Shown: positions 28,500 to 38,420, counted from the first letter of the stretch. The stretch is 64,000 nucleotides of DNA from Vibrio coralliilyticus ATCC BAA-450 (GCF_000176135.1 NZ_ACZN01000013.1:310001-374000), one strand, 5' to 3'. Numbers and translations: made by a program. The notes: generated by a model not told the origin, from the letters alone.

Positions 28500-30452
28500 A
28501 TGATATCACCAGACGCTAAGATCAAGATACAAAATTTTGGTCGTTTTCTGTCTAATATGGTAATGCCCAATATCGGCGCGTTTATCGCGTGGGGTTTTAT
28601 TACTGCTCTATTCATTCCAACAGGCTGGCTACCCAACGAGACGTTAGCGTCTATGGTCGGCCCAATGATTACCTACCTATTACCACTGTTAATCGGTTAT
28701 ACCGGCGGTAAACTTGTCGGTGGCGAACGCGGTGCGGTTGTCGGTGCAATCACCACTATGGGTGTGATTGTGGGTACCGATATACCTATGTTCATGGGTG
28801 CCATGATGGTCGGTCCTCTAGGTGGATGGGCAATCAAAACATTCGATAACTACATCGACGGCAAAGTGAAAAGTGGCTTTGAGATGTTGGTCAACAACTT
28901 CTCAGCAGGCATTATTGGTATGCTTGGCGCAATGCTTGCGTTCATGTTCATTGGACCATTTGTCAAAGTACTTTCTGGTGGTCTCGCCGCTGGGGTTAAT
29001 TTCCTAGTTTCAGCACACCTACTTCCTTTAACCTCTATTTTTGTAGAACCTGCTAAGATCCTGTTCCTAAACAACGCGATCAACCACGGTATATTTTCTC
29101 CACTCGGGATCCAACAAGCTTCAGAAATGGGTCAATCGATCTTCTTTCTTATTGAAGCAAACCCAGGGCCGGGGCTGGGCATCCTCTTAGCTTACATGGT
29201 GTTTGGTAAAGGAACGGCTCGTCAAACCGCAGGTGGGGCTTCTATCATCCACTTCTTCGGTGGCATTCACGAAATCTACTTCCCATATATTCTGATGAAT
29301 CCACGCTTGATCCTTGCGGCAATCGCGGGTGGTATGACAGGCGTATTTGTTCTCGTCATGTTTAACGCGGGTATTGTTTCTCCAGCATCACCAGGTTCAA
29401 TTTTCGCTATCTTACTCATGACTCAAAAAGCATCTATTGTCGGGGTTCTTGCGTCTATTGCTGCTGCAACAGGTGTTTCGTTTACGGTTGCTGCTTTGCT
29501 GATGAAAACCCAATCCACTTCAGAAGAAGATGGGGATGAAGCTGCACTTGAAAAAGCAACATCACAAATGAAAGACATGAAGTCGGCCACCAAGTCAAAC
29601 AGTGCAGTAAGTGCTCAAAACAAAGGCAACATAGACTTAGCGGATGTTAAAAGCATTATCGTAGCCTGTGATGCGGGGATGGGTTCCAGCGCAATGGGTG
29701 CCAGTATGCTACGTAAAAAGGTACAAGATGCAGGTCTAAGTATCAGCGTAAACAATCTTGCGATAAACAACTTAACAGAGAGTGCCGATATCGTGATTAC
29801 TCATAAAGATTTAACGGATCGTGCTCGCAAGCATGCGCCCGACGCTCAGCATATTTCGCTGACTAACTTCTTAGATAGCGAAATGTACAACCAACTGGTC
29901 ACTAAGCTGCTTGCCGCACAGAAAAGCCAAGCTGCGAATGACGAGCAAGCAGTCAAAGTTTCTTTGATGGCAGCCAATGACGACACATTTGAACCTCAGC
30001 CAAAATCCGTTTTCCAAATCGCCCCAGAGAACATTCATTTAGGGCTGAACGCGACGAACAAGGAAGAAGCTATTCGCTTTGCTGGCGATAAACTGGTCGA
30101 GATGGGCTACGCCGAACCTGAATATGTAGACGCGATGTTTGAGCGAGAAAAACTCGTTCCGACCTACTTAGGTGAATCTATCGCAGTTCCACACGGCACC
30201 ATTGAAGCCAAGGATAAAGTTAAGAAGACCGGCATCGTTATTTGTCAGTACCCATCTGGCATCCAGTTTACCGACGATCAAGGCGATGTCGCCAAGCTTG
30301 TCATTGGCATAGCCGCCAAAAATGACGAACACATTCAGGTCATTACCACCATTACTAACGCACTCGACGAGCCGGAGGCCATTGATAAGCTAACGAGTAC
30401 CAAAGATGTTGCGGAAATTCTCAGCATCCTTGGTAACCCGCAAGCCGCTTAA
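28500..30452 (+). CDS. mtlA: PTS mannitol transporter, EIICBA
   Basis: Imports and phosphorylates mannitol to mannitol-1-phosphate at the inner membrane. The ATG at 28500 follows CGGGGAA and gives MISPDAKIKIQNF and 650 residues. The membrane EIIC domain (about 1-340) carries the GGIHEIYFP motif. EIIB has the phospho-cysteine C390 in VACDAGMGSS. EIIA has the phospho-histidine H565 in VPHGT. It is first in mtlA-mtlD-mtlR. Several CRP-like sites and an antisense RNA locus lie upstream. The GGGGAACTG at the ribosome binding site can pair with CAGTTCC at 28390-28396. Confidence 0.97.
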   Translation: MISPDAKIKIQNFGRFLSNMVMPNIGAFIAWGFITALFIPTGWLPNETLASMVGPMITYLLPLLIGYTGGKLVGGERGAVVGAITTMGVIVGTDIPMFMGAMMVGPLGGWAIKTFDNYIDGKVKSGFEMLVNNFSAGIIGMLGAMLAFMFIGPFVKVLSGGLAAGVNFLVSAHLLPLTSIFVEPAKILFLNNAINHGIFSPLGIQQASEMGQSIFFLIEANPGPGLGILLAYMVFGKGTARQTAGGASIIHFFGGIHEIYFPYILMNPRLILAAIAGGMTGVFVLVMFNAGIVSPASPGSIFAILLMTQKASIVGVLASIAAATGVSFTVAALLMKTQSTSEEDGDEAALEKATSQMKDMKSATKSNSAVSAQNKGNIDLADVKSIIVACDAGMGSSAMGASMLRKKVQDAGLSISVNNLAINNLTESADIVITHKDLTDRARKHAPDAQHISLTNFLDSEMYNQLVTKLLAAQKSQAANDEQAVKVSLMAANDDTFEPQPKSVFQIAPENIHLGLNATNKEEAIRFAGDKLVEMGYAEPEYVDAMFEREKLVPTYLGESIAVPHGTIEAKDKVKKTGIVICQYPSGIQFTDDQGDVAKLVIGIAAKNDEHIQVITTITNALDEPEAIDKLTSTKDVAEILSILGNPQAA

Positions 30453-30487
30453 TCACCTCTTTAACAACTTTGCTCCTGAGAGCAAAC

Positions 30488-30518
30488 GAGGTCAACTGCC
30501 CCCTATACGGTTGACCTC
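30488..30518 (+). other. intercistronic hairpin mtlA-mtlD
   Basis: GAGGTCAAC pairs perfectly with GTTGACCTC around 13 bases, in the 112-base gap between mtlA and mtlD. There is no U tract. It may protect the mtlA mRNA 3' end or lower mtlD expression. Confidence 0.55.
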
Positions 30519-30564
30519 ACCCTAAAGTCGTTAGTTTTATTCAATTGAAATTGGTAGGTAAATT

Positions 30565-31713
30565 ATGAAGAATGCTGTTCATTTTGGCGCAGGTAATATT
30601 GGCAGAGGATTCATAGGAAAACTCTTAGCGGACGCGGAAGTAAACGTCACCTTCGCAGACGTTGATGCCCCACTGGTCGATCAACTTAGCCACAAACAGG
30701 AATACAAAGTTAAAGTCGTTGGTACTCAATGTCAGATTGATACAGTTAGCCACGTCACCGCAGTAAACTCCGCCAGCGAAGATGTGATTGACCGAATTGT
30801 GAAAACAGATTTGGTCACCACAGCAGTTGGTCCAAATGTTCTCGACATTATCGCGAAGACAATAGCTACAGGTATTGCCAAAAGATTTTCGGCCGGAAAC
30901 AACGCTCCTCTCAACATTATTGCTTGTGAAAATATGGTTCGTGGCACCACTCACTTGAAAGGTGAAGTGTATAAATATCTAGAGAGTTCATTGCATCCTA
31001 AAGCCGACCTACTTGTAGGTTTTGTCGATTCGGCAGTTGATCGTATTGTCCCGCCAGCAGAAGCCGCGAATGATGACCCATTGGAAGTCACGGTAGAGAG
31101 CTTCAGCGAATGGATTGTGGACCAACAACAGTTCAAAGGTGAAATCCCAAACATTAATGGGATGGAGAAGACCGATAATTTAATGGCTTTTGTAGAACGT
31201 AAGCTGTTCACCCTAAACACGGGGCACTGCATTACCGCCTATCTGGGCTGTTTAAAAGGTCATCAAACGATTCGTCAGGCGATAGAAGATCCTGAGATAC
31301 AAACCGATGTAAGACAAGCAATGGAAGAAAGTGGAGAAGTTCTGATTCGTCGCTACGGCTTTGATCGCCAATTACACGCAGCATACATAGAAAAAATCCT
31401 CGGTCGATTTGCTAACCCTTATCTTGTCGATGAAGTCGATCGTGTTGGTCGCCAACCCATTCGCAAATTGGGAGTAAACGATAGATTAATCAAACCATTA
31501 CTCGGTACAATCGAGTATGGCACTGAAAACAGAACACTTTTAAAAGGAATTGCAGCTGCATTAAAATACCGCAGTAGTGAAGACCCTCAGGCTATCGAGC
31601 TACAAAACTCACTAATAGAGCATGGTGTGAGTAAAACCCTCGCTTGCTACACAGGCTTGAGTGAAGACAGTGAAGAAGTTGCTCAAATTGAGTCGATTTT
31701 CAACAACTTATAA
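30565..31713 (+). CDS. mtlD: mannitol-1-phosphate 5-dehydrogenase
   Basis: Oxidises mannitol-1-phosphate to fructose-6-phosphate with NAD. The 382 residues have the N-terminal dinucleotide-binding motif [12 protein letters not shown] (about 6-17). The catalytic region includes ACENMVRGT and [10 protein letters not shown], with the lysine near 213. The length matches E. coli MtlD. It is the second gene of the mannitol cluster, 112 bases after mtlA, with a hairpin between. Confidence 0.97.
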   Translation: MKNAVHFGAGNIGRGFIGKLLADAEVNVTFADVDAPLVDQLSHKQEYKVKVVGTQCQIDTVSHVTAVNSASEDVIDRIVKTDLVTTAVGPNVLDIIAKTIATGIAKRFSAGNNAPLNIIACENMVRGTTHLKGEVYKYLESSLHPKADLLVGFVDSAVDRIVPPAEAANDDPLEVTVESFSEWIVDQQQFKGEIPNINGMEKTDNLMAFVERKLFTLNTGHCITAYLGCLKGHQTIRQAIEDPEIQTDVRQAMEESGEVLIRRYGFDRQLHAAYIEKILGRFANPYLVDEVDRVGRQPIRKLGVNDRLIKPLLGTIEYGTENRTLLKGIAAALKYRSSEDPQAIELQNSLIEHGVSKTLACYTGLSEDSEEVAQIESIFNNL

Positions 31714-31721
31714 CAACATGT

Positions 31722-31740
31722 AGGGGAGCTATTCTCCCCT
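31722..31740 (+). other. short hairpin mtlD-mtlR
   Basis: AGGGGAG and CTCCCCT form a seven-pair stem around CTATT, followed by TATTAAA. It is a weak terminator or attenuator at best. Confidence 0.5.
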
Positions 31741-31765
31741 TATTAAACGATATTTAGTTCAGTAT

Positions 31766-32296
31766 ATGGCAGACAAAATAAATGAAACTGACATTATAGA
31801 GCGATTAAACAACGCACCTTCGGTTCGCGGCTTTTTTATTGCTGCTGTTGATGTGTTTAATGACTCTATTGATGCGTTGATGCAGCGCATTTTCCAGAAA
31901 GATAACTTTGCGGTTCAATCTGTTGTCGGTCCACTGCTTCATGATTCAGGCCCACTGGGTGACTTATCAGTGCGTCTTAAACTCTTGTTTGGTTTAGGGG
32001 TACTACCCAACGATGTTTATCACGACATCGAAGATATCATCAAAATCAAAAACATCTTAAACAGCGATGTGACCGATTATGAGTTTACCGACCCCAATAT
32101 CTTAGACCCTATAAAGAAACTTAATCTGGTCAAAAAAATGGGCATGGTACATATGGAAGTCATGGAACCGGATGATGATATCGATCTCGAGTTTTATCAG
32201 TTACAACTGAAACGCCAGCAACAAATAATCAAGTCTGGGCTCTCTCTCGCAATCGTTGAAATATGCAATGAACTAGGTAAAGAGAGCCCATTCTAA
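31766..32296 (+). CDS. mtlR: mannitol operon repressor MtlR
   Basis: Represses mtl expression in E. coli and Vibrio by a mechanism that is not through an ordinary DNA-binding domain. The 176-residue helical protein holds the family core RLNNAPSVRGFFIAAVDVF, LLHDSGPLGDLSVRLKLLFGLG and a central HDIEDIIKIKNILN. It is third in the cluster, 52 bases after mtlD, and a HAD phosphatase gene follows after 37 bases. Confidence 0.93.
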   Translation: MADKINETDIIERLNNAPSVRGFFIAAVDVFNDSIDALMQRIFQKDNFAVQSVVGPLLHDSGPLGDLSVRLKLLFGLGVLPNDVYHDIEDIIKIKNILNSDVTDYEFTDPNILDPIKKLNLVKKMGMVHMEVMEPDDDIDLEFYQLQLKRQQQIIKSGLSLAIVEICNELGKESPF

Positions 32297-32333
32297 TCAT
32301 TCCGTGAGACCCACACTATAGAAAGAACCTCAT

Positions 32334-32978
32334 ATGCTCAAAGCTGTACTCTTCGATATGGATGGCCTTATTTTTGATAGTGAGTCTATTTACAAACAAA
32401 GCTGGCAATTCGCGGCTCTGGAGCAAGGGCTATCAATATCTGATGACTTTTATCAGCAGTTTATTGGTGTACAAGATCCGGAATGCGAACAACAGCTTGT
32501 AGACTACTTTCAAAGCGCTATCGATATACATCGCTATCGAAGCATTCGAGACCAGCACTACCATAACCTGAGATCTCACGGTATTCCTCTCAAACCAGGG
32601 TTTGAACCGCTCCTTACTGCTATAAAACAACGCGATCTACTCACAGCTATCGTTACCTCTTCGAAACGTTCAGATGTCGAACATAACTTTCGGACAAGTA
32701 ACTATTTAGCGCAATTTGATCTCATTATTAGCGCTGAAGATGTCACACTCAGCAAACCTAATCCCGACTGTTATAAGATGGCTTATCGCCAGCTAGGGGT
32801 TGAGGCAAAACAATGCCTAGTATTGGAAGATTCGAACAACGGAATCAAAGCTGCCTTAGCAGCAGAGTGCCACGCGGTGATGATTCCTGATCTTCTGCCA
32901 CCTCTTCATGAGTTGAAAAACAAGATAACCGTCTTAAATCAACTAGACGAAGTGATTCCATTGCTGGATAACATGTAA
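32334..32978 (+). CDS. HAD-family sugar-phosphate phosphatase-like hydrolase
   Basis: A 214-residue HAD hydrolase of the beta-phosphoglucomutase/YniC-like branch. The nucleophile motif is FDMDGLIFDSE (D8 and D10). Motif II is VTSSK, and the acidic motif is VLEDSNNGIKAA. A helical cap covers about residues 15-85. It is probably a phosphatase for hexose or hexitol phosphates, but the substrate is not known. It shares the transcript with mtlR (gap of 37 bases) and ends in the hairpin at 32995, so a link to mannitol use is possible. Confidence 0.88.
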   Translation: MLKAVLFDMDGLIFDSESIYKQSWQFAALEQGLSISDDFYQQFIGVQDPECEQQLVDYFQSAIDIHRYRSIRDQHYHNLRSHGIPLKPGFEPLLTAIKQRDLLTAIVTSSKRSDVEHNFRTSNYLAQFDLIISAEDVTLSKPNPDCYKMAYRQLGVEAKQCLVLEDSNNGIKAALAAECHAVMIPDLLPPLHELKNKITVLNQLDEVIPLLDNM

Positions 32979-32994
32979 ACAGCTTAAAACTAAA

Positions 32995-33019
32995 AAAACC
33001 GAGGCAATGCCTCGGTTTT
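32995..33019. terminator. bidirectional terminator between the HAD gene and glmS
   Basis: AAAACCGAGGC and GCCTCGGTTTT form a perfect stem around AAT, with A and T runs on both sides, between convergent genes. Confidence 0.9.
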
Positions 33020-33036
33020 CATTTGTCTAACTGAAG

Positions 33037-34869
33037 TTACTCTACCGTTACCGCTTTGGCTAAGTTACGTGGCTGATCTACGTCCGTACCTTTGATGAGT
33101 GCAACATAGTAAGACAGTAGCTGCATCGGAATCGTATAGTAGATAGGTGCAGTGATGTCACTTACGTGAGGCATCGTGATGATCTTCATGGTTTCATCAG
33201 CTTCAAAGCCCGCCTCTGCATCAGCGAAGACATACAGCAAGCCACCACGCGCACGCACTTCTTCAATGTTCGACTTAAGTTTTTCAAGCAGTTCATTACT
33301 CGGTGCGACGACAACCACTGGCATATCAGCATCAATCAGCGCAAGAGGACCATGCTTCAATTCACCCGCAGCATAAGCTTCTGCGTGAATGTAAGAGATC
33401 TCTTTCAGCTTCAACGAAGCTTCCATAGCAATCGGGTAAAATTCACCGCGGCCAAGGAACAAGGTGTGGTGCTTATCAGCAAAATCTTCCGCTAGAGCTT
33501 CAATATCTTTCTCAAACGATAGTGCAGAGTTGATCTGTTTTGGCAATGCATGCAGAGCTTCAACGATCTCTTTTTCTTTCTCTTTGCTTACACGGTTTTG
33601 CTGCTTACCAAGTGCCGTCACTAGCATTAGCAGTGCTGAAAGCTGAGTTGTGAAGGCTTTAGTTGATGCAACGCCGATTTCGACGCCAGCACGTGTCATG
33701 AAAGCAAAATCAGACTCACGAACTAACGAAGAGCCTGCAACGTTACAAATCGTCATTGCCGCCATGTAGCCTTTCTCTTTAGCAAGGCGAAGCGCTGCCA
33801 AAGTATCAGCCGTTTCACCTGATTGAGATAAAGTGATCAGCAGGCTATTTGGACGAGTCACAAATTTGCGGTATCGGAACTCAGACGCAATTTCCACATC
33901 ACAACTCACGCCTGCAATATCTTCAAACCAGTAGCGCGCAGTCATTCCCGCATTATAGGACGTGCCGCAGGCGACGATCTGTACATGCTCAACTTTACTC
34001 AAGATTTCTGCCGCATTAACACCAATAGCTTCGGTGACGACTGAATCCGATGTTAGGCGTCCTTCCATTGTGTTAATTAAAGCCGTTGGTTGTTCGTAGA
34101 TTTCTTTTTGCATGAAGTGACGGTACTTACCTTTATCACCCGCATCGTGCTCTGCATTTGACTCAATGATTTCACGCTCAACACGTTCACCAGAAAGATC
34201 AAACACGTTCACTTCACGACGAGTAATTTCAGCCACGTCGCCTTCTTCCAGGTACATAAAGCGACGGGTCACATTTAGCAATGCAAGCTGATCTGAAGCG
34301 AGGAAGTTTTCACCGACACCGAAACCAATAACGATCGGGCTGCCAGAGCGAGCAACAACAATGCGTGAAGGATCTTTGCGATCAACAGCGACTGTACCGT
34401 AAGCGCCTTCAAGTTGCTTGGCTGTTTTCTGAACCGCCTCAAGTAAGGAGTCAGCAGTGCGTAGCTCCCACTCAACCATATGAGCAATGACTTCAGTGTC
34501 CGTTTGGGAGTCAAATACATAGCCACGAGACTTTAGCAGCTCACGCAGCTCTTCATGATTTTCAATGATACCATTATGCACAACAGCAATATCACCTGAC
34601 ATGTGCGGGTGCGCGTTAGCCTCTGAAGGCTCACCGTGGGTTGCCCAACGCGTGTGTGCGATACCTGTCCCACCGACCACTTCCGCTGCGTCCACAGCGT
34701 CCGCCAGTTCCTGAACTTTACCCAGGCGACGAAGGCGAGTCAGATTAGAATCACCATCAACTACAGCAACACCTGCAGAGTCATAACCACGGTATTCAAG
34801 GCGGCGTAAGCCTTCCACCAGAATTTCAGCCACATCTCGTTGTGCTACTGCACCGACGATTCCACACAT
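33037..34869 (-). CDS. glmS: glutamine-fructose-6-phosphate aminotransferase GlmS
   Basis: Makes glucosamine-6-phosphate from fructose-6-phosphate and glutamine, the entry step for peptidoglycan and LPS amino sugars. The ATG at 34869 places Cys directly after Met ([10 protein letters not shown]), as needed for the N-terminal nucleophile, giving 610 residues. The glutaminase domain covers about 1-240, followed by two SIS domains with the CGTSYNAG and SQSGETADT motifs. It lies 110 bases after a DeoR regulator gene on the same strand. No glmS ribozyme is present. Confidence 0.97.
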   Translation of the reverse strand: MCGIVGAVAQRDVAEILVEGLRRLEYRGYDSAGVAVVDGDSNLTRLRRLGKVQELADAVDAAEVVGGTGIAHTRWATHGEPSEANAHPHMSGDIAVVHNGIIENHEELRELLKSRGYVFDSQTDTEVIAHMVEWELRTADSLLEAVQKTAKQLEGAYGTVAVDRKDPSRIVVARSGSPIVIGFGVGENFLASDQLALLNVTRRFMYLEEGDVAEITRREVNVFDLSGERVEREIIESNAEHDAGDKGKYRHFMQKEIYEQPTALINTMEGRLTSDSVVTEAIGVNAAEILSKVEHVQIVACGTSYNAGMTARYWFEDIAGVSCDVEIASEFRYRKFVTRPNSLLITLSQSGETADTLAALRLAKEKGYMAAMTICNVAGSSLVRESDFAFMTRAGVEIGVASTKAFTTQLSALLMLVTALGKQQNRVSKEKEKEIVEALHALPKQINSALSFEKDIEALAEDFADKHHTLFLGRGEFYPIAMEASLKLKEISYIHAEAYAAGELKHGPLALIDADMPVVVVAPSNELLEKLKSNIEEVRARGGLLYVFADAEAGFEADETMKIITMPHVSDITAPIYYTIPMQLLSYYVALIKGTDVDQPRNLAKAVTVE

Positions 34870-34948
34870 ATTTGTATCTCCGTTTCGGTATCCCTTCCCC
34901 ATCTGAGGTACGCAATCTAGACAGCAAGCAAAAAAGCCAAATTGACGG

Positions 34949-34966
34949 GATTAAATTGATTAAATT
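34949..34966 (-). repeat. tandem 9-base repeat between the DeoR regulator gene and glmS
   Basis: GATTAAATT occurs twice in a row, 80-97 bases upstream of the glmS start. It could be an operator for the adjacent DeoR-type protein or a chance AT-rich repeat. Confidence 0.4.
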
Positions 34967-34979
34967 GTTTTAAATAGCT

Positions 34980-35741
34980 TTATACGCAAATAACTTTCAC
35001 ATCATGGGATTCAATTTGCTGTTTGAACTCAGGATTCAAGTCTTTGTTAGTAATTAAGATATCGATGGAACTCCAAGCCAGCTCGAGATTTGGAATCTTA
35101 CGACCAATTTTTTCAGATTCGACCATCACAATGACTTCACGTGACACTTCAGCCATCACTTTACTTAGGCCGACCAATTCATTAAATGTTGTCGTACCTC
35201 GCTCTAAGTCAACGCCATCAGCACCAATAAATAGCTGGTCAAAGTCATATGAGCGTAGTACCGACTCAGCCACTTGTCCTTGAAAAGACTCAGAATGTGC
35301 ATCCCAAGTCCCGCCCGTCATCAATAACGTAGGCTCACTTTCAAGCTCATTAAGCGCGTTCGCCACATTGAGTGAGTTAGTCATCACAACCAAACCACGC
35401 ATACCATCCAGTTGCTTGATCAATGAAGCGGTTGTGCTGCCACTGTCGATCACAATGCGATTGTGCTCGCGGATCAGCTTGGCGGCTGCTTGGGCGAGTT
35501 CATTCTTACGAATCGAAACATTTTCGCTCAATTCATCGCTGACGACTTCTTTTGGTAATGCGATAGCACCACCATAGCGACGCAATAATTGGCCATTTTT
35601 CTCTAAAGAGGCAAGATCCTTTCGAATTGTGACTTCAGAAGTCTCAAATTGGAGAGACAAAGACTCAACACTGACCTCACCTTTTTCATTTACCAAATTA
35701 GAAATTGCGTGTCTTCTTAGTTGCGTGTTTCGTTTCGACAT
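34980..35741 (-). CDS. DeoR-family transcriptional regulator
   Basis: A 253-residue repressor. The N-terminal helix-turn-helix (about 20-45, VSVESLSLQFETSEVTIRKDL) and the linker LRRYGGAI are classic for DeoR. The C-terminal sugar-phosphate sensing domain holds DSGSTTASLIKQL and the LMTGGTWD and IGADGVDLERG motifs. It lies directly upstream of glmS on the same strand, which suggests an amino-sugar phosphate or fructose-6-phosphate effector (inference). It resembles AgaR/GlpR-type regulators. It is divergent from pykF. Confidence 0.9.
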   Translation of the reverse strand: MSKRNTQLRRHAISNLVNEKGEVSVESLSLQFETSEVTIRKDLASLEKNGQLLRRYGGAIALPKEVVSDELSENVSIRKNELAQAAAKLIREHNRIVIDSGSTTASLIKQLDGMRGLVVMTNSLNVANALNELESEPTLLMTGGTWDAHSESFQGQVAESVLRSYDFDQLFIGADGVDLERGTTTFNELVGLSKVMAEVSREVIVMVESEKIGRKIPNLELAWSSIDILITNKDLNPEFKQQIESHDVKVICV

Positions 35742-36173
35742 CTTAATTTCATTTAATAAGTTTCGTTGTGAAAGAAATTATAGTCAAACCGAAACTTTAA
35801 AGTCCATTTATTTTGAACCAAAAAATAAAAAATAGCGGCAAAACCTTGTCCTAAGACAATTCTTAAACAGTGATATTGGCGTGAATCAGTGGTAGAATTC
35901 GCCACCGAAAAGAAAAAAAATTACAGAATTGACCGTTATTTTTTTGCAACTAACCGCATATATCCTAGGTTAGTCACAGAAATGCTGAGTATTATCCAGA
36001 CAGTTTGGTCATAAAATGACTAAACTTGTTGAAAGACTTTCAGTTCTGAAGTCGACGACAACATTGATGTTCTCTTGTATATAGAAGGCACGAAATGCCA
36101 GGCGGGAACCCTCGACTTCAGCGAGATAAATGACTTTCAGATTGTAACTATTATTGACCGGAGAATATCTTCC
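35742..36173 (+). promoter_or_regulatory. pykF upstream region with long inverted repeat in the leader
   Basis: In this 432-base gap, CTGAAGTCGA (36046-36055) is perfectly complementary to TCGACTTCAG (36112-36121), enclosing 56 bases. A smaller GGCA/TGCC stem lies at 36087-36099. GACTTTCAG occurs twice, once on each side (near 36035 and 36132). TTGAAAG-A-CTTTCAG at 36029-36043 is an odd-centred palindrome that only loosely resembles a Cra site. No gene was found. The layout looks like a structured 5' leader; no known riboswitch matches. Confidence 0.45.
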
Positions 36174-37586
36174 ATGAAAAAGACCAAAATCGTATGTACG
36201 ATTGGCCCTAAAACTGAATCTGTAGAGAAGCTAACTGAACTCGTAAATGCAGGCATGAACGTAATGCGCCTAAACTTCTCTCACGGTGACTACCAAGAGC
36301 ACGGCACTCGTATTGCGAACTTCCGTAAAGTAATGGAAGAGTCTGGTAAGCAACTGGCTATCCTTTTAGATACTAAAGGTCCAGAGATCCGTACTATCAA
36401 GCTAGAAAATGGCGACGATGTTGATCTGGTTGCTGGTCAGGAGTTCACTTTCACAACTGACACTTCAGTTGTGGGCGACAAAGACAAAGTAGCGGTAACT
36501 TACGCAGGTTTCGCAGCAGACCTTAACGTTGGTAACACTATCCTAGTGGACGACGGTCTGATCGAAATGGAAGTACTTGCTACTTCAGAAACTGAAGTGA
36601 AATGTAAGGTACTGAACAACGGCGCACTAGGCGAAAACAAAGGTGTTAACCTACCTGGCGTTTCAGTAAACCTACCTGCTCTATCCGAAAAAGATAAGAA
36701 CGACCTTAAGTTTGGTTGTGAGCAAGGCGTTGACTTCGTTGCAGCCTCTTTCATCCGTAAAGCATCTGACGTGAAAGAAATTCGCGAAGTACTTGCGGCT
36801 AACGGCGGTGAAAACATCCACATCATCTCTAAGATCGAAAACCAAGAAGGTGTTGATAACTTCGATGAGATCCTAGAGCTGTCTGACGGTATCATGGTTG
36901 CTCGTGGTGACCTAGGTGTTGAAATCCCAGCGGAAGAAGTGATCTTCGCTCAGAAGATGATGATCGAGAAATGTAACCGTGCACGTAAGATGGTTATCAC
37001 AGCAACTCAGATGCTTGATTCTATGATCAACAACCCACGTCCTACTCGTGCAGAAGCTGGTGACGTTGCGAACGCAGTGATGGACGGTACTGATGCTGTA
37101 ATGCTTTCTGGTGAAACAGCCAAAGGTAAGTACCCAGTTGAAGCGGTAACTATCATGGCTCAAATCGCAAACCGCACAGATGCAGCACTAAAAGCTGAAC
37201 TAGGTTCTCGCCTAGACAGCCCTCGTCTACGTATCACAGAAGCAGTATGTAAAGGTGCTGTAGACACAGCTGAAAAACTAGCGGCTCCACTGATCGTTGT
37301 TGCAACTGAAGGTGGTAAATCAGCTCGCTCAGTACGTAAGTACTTCCCAACAGCAAACATCCTTGCACTGACTAACAATGCAAAAACAGCAGCTCAGCTT
37401 GTGCTAACAAAAGGTGTTCGCCCTGTGTTGGTTGATTCAATCGACAGCACTGACGCATTCTACGTACTAGGTAAAGAGCTAGCACTTGAATCTGGTCTAG
37501 GCAACAAAGGTGACATCGTTGTTATGGTATCTGGCGCTCTAGTCGCTTCTGGTACAACAAACACAGCTTCTGTTCACGTTCTATAA
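36174..37586 (+). CDS. pykF: pyruvate kinase
   Basis: Converts phosphoenolpyruvate and ADP to pyruvate and ATP. The ATG at 36174 gives [16 protein letters not shown] and 470 residues, the length of the fructose-1,6-bisphosphate-activated type I enzyme. [12 protein letters not shown] (near 28-39) and the active-site region [10 protein letters not shown] with its lysine are present. [10 protein letters not shown] follows, and the C-terminal allosteric domain ends at SVHVL. Codon use is strongly biased, as expected for a highly expressed gene. A long structured leader precedes it. Confidence 0.97.
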   Translation: MKKTKIVCTIGPKTESVEKLTELVNAGMNVMRLNFSHGDYQEHGTRIANFRKVMEESGKQLAILLDTKGPEIRTIKLENGDDVDLVAGQEFTFTTDTSVVGDKDKVAVTYAGFAADLNVGNTILVDDGLIEMEVLATSETEVKCKVLNNGALGENKGVNLPGVSVNLPALSEKDKNDLKFGCEQGVDFVAASFIRKASDVKEIREVLAANGGENIHIISKIENQEGVDNFDEILELSDGIMVARGDLGVEIPAEEVIFAQKMMIEKCNRARKMVITATQMLDSMINNPRPTRAEAGDVANAVMDGTDAVMLSGETAKGKYPVEAVTIMAQIANRTDAALKAELGSRLDSPRLRITEAVCKGAVDTAEKLAAPLIVVATEGGKSARSVRKYFPTANILALTNNAKTAAQLVLTKGVRPVLVDSIDSTDAFYVLGKELALESGLGNKGDIVVMVSGALVASGTTNTASVHVL

Positions 37587-37610
37587 GAACCGAATAAATA
37601 TTCACTTTTT

Positions 37611-37637
37611 AAAGAGGGCTTCGGCCCTCTTTTTTTA
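37611..37637 (+). terminator. terminator of pykF
   Basis: AAAGAGGGC and GCCCTCTTT form a stem around TTCG, followed by a T run. Confidence 0.92.
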
Positions 37638-37752
37638 TCCCTTCCTCTTGTCTCACTATTTGGTACGCTGTATTATCAATCAAAGTATTGCGTACTATTA
37701 AATTCACGCCCGTTTTATATAACGCTGTATTTATGCATATGAGGAAAGGATA

Positions 37753-38412
37753 GTGTCTAGCCCAACGTTGACTGACAAAGTCTCGAAAATGATCTACCAA
37801 GACATCTTAAGCGGAGAGCTCAAACCGAGTCAAAAGCTAGTAGTTGCAGATCTAAAAAGCCGATACCACGTAGGGGCCTCACCAATCAGAGAAGCACTAG
37901 TGCAACTCTCATGGACGAAGTATGTCAGTTTAGAACCACAAAAAGGCTGTTGGGTATCCCCAGTATGCGTCGAAGAACTGGAAGATCTCTATGAGAGCTT
38001 ACGTACTGTTGCAGCCGTACTACTAAAAAAGTCGATCAAATCTGGCGGCGAAGATTGGGAGTTGGAAGTACTCACCTCATTCCACAAACTGTCACGTATC
38101 AACCTGACTAACGACAATTTTGACTGGAAAGAGTGGGAAGAGCGCCAGCACCAATTCCACATCGCACTATTAGAAGGTTCTAACTCTAGGAATATGTTTG
38201 AATTTTTCACTGATTTGATCAATCAAATCAAACGCTATCGCTATTTCGCAAGACACAACGGCTTAGACCCACGCCAATTTGAAATTGATGAATATGAGAA
38301 GATCATGAAGCTGGTCCTGGCGAAAGACACCGACGAAGCAGCCGAAGAGTTTGATCGTCATCTGCATCGCTCGATGGAACAAATCCAAATCACTATTGAG
38401 CAGGCCGCATAA
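37753..38412 (+). CDS. GntR-family regulator, FCD type, CsiR-like
   Basis: A 219-residue protein starting at GTG behind GAGGAAAGGA. The N-terminal winged helix (about 5-70) has SRYHVGASPIREALVQL. The C-terminal FCD ligand domain has the metal-binding pattern (RQHQFHIALLEG and DEYEKIMKLVLAKD with HLHRSME). It is closest by eye to E. coli CsiR (GabC), which represses the GABA/glutarate genes, but no such genes are nearby and the target is unknown. It lies between pykF and a diguanylate cyclase gene. Confidence 0.87.
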   Translation: MSSPTLTDKVSKMIYQDILSGELKPSQKLVVADLKSRYHVGASPIREALVQLSWTKYVSLEPQKGCWVSPVCVEELEDLYESLRTVAAVLLKKSIKSGGEDWELEVLTSFHKLSRINLTNDNFDWKEWEERQHQFHIALLEGSNSRNMFEFFTDLINQIKRYRYFARHNGLDPRQFEIDEYEKIMKLVLAKDTDEAAEEFDRHLHRSMEQIQITIEQAA

Positions 38413-38420
38413 ATAGATAG

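Noticed and set aside
34870..34979. glmS ribozyme
   Set aside because: The gap is only 110 bases and lacks the ribozyme core; the ribozyme is a trait of Gram-positive bacteria.
36029..36043. Cra/FruR operator ahead of pykF
   Set aside because: TTGAAAG-A-CTTTCAG is odd-centred and differs from the Cra consensus spacing, so a Cra call is not supported.
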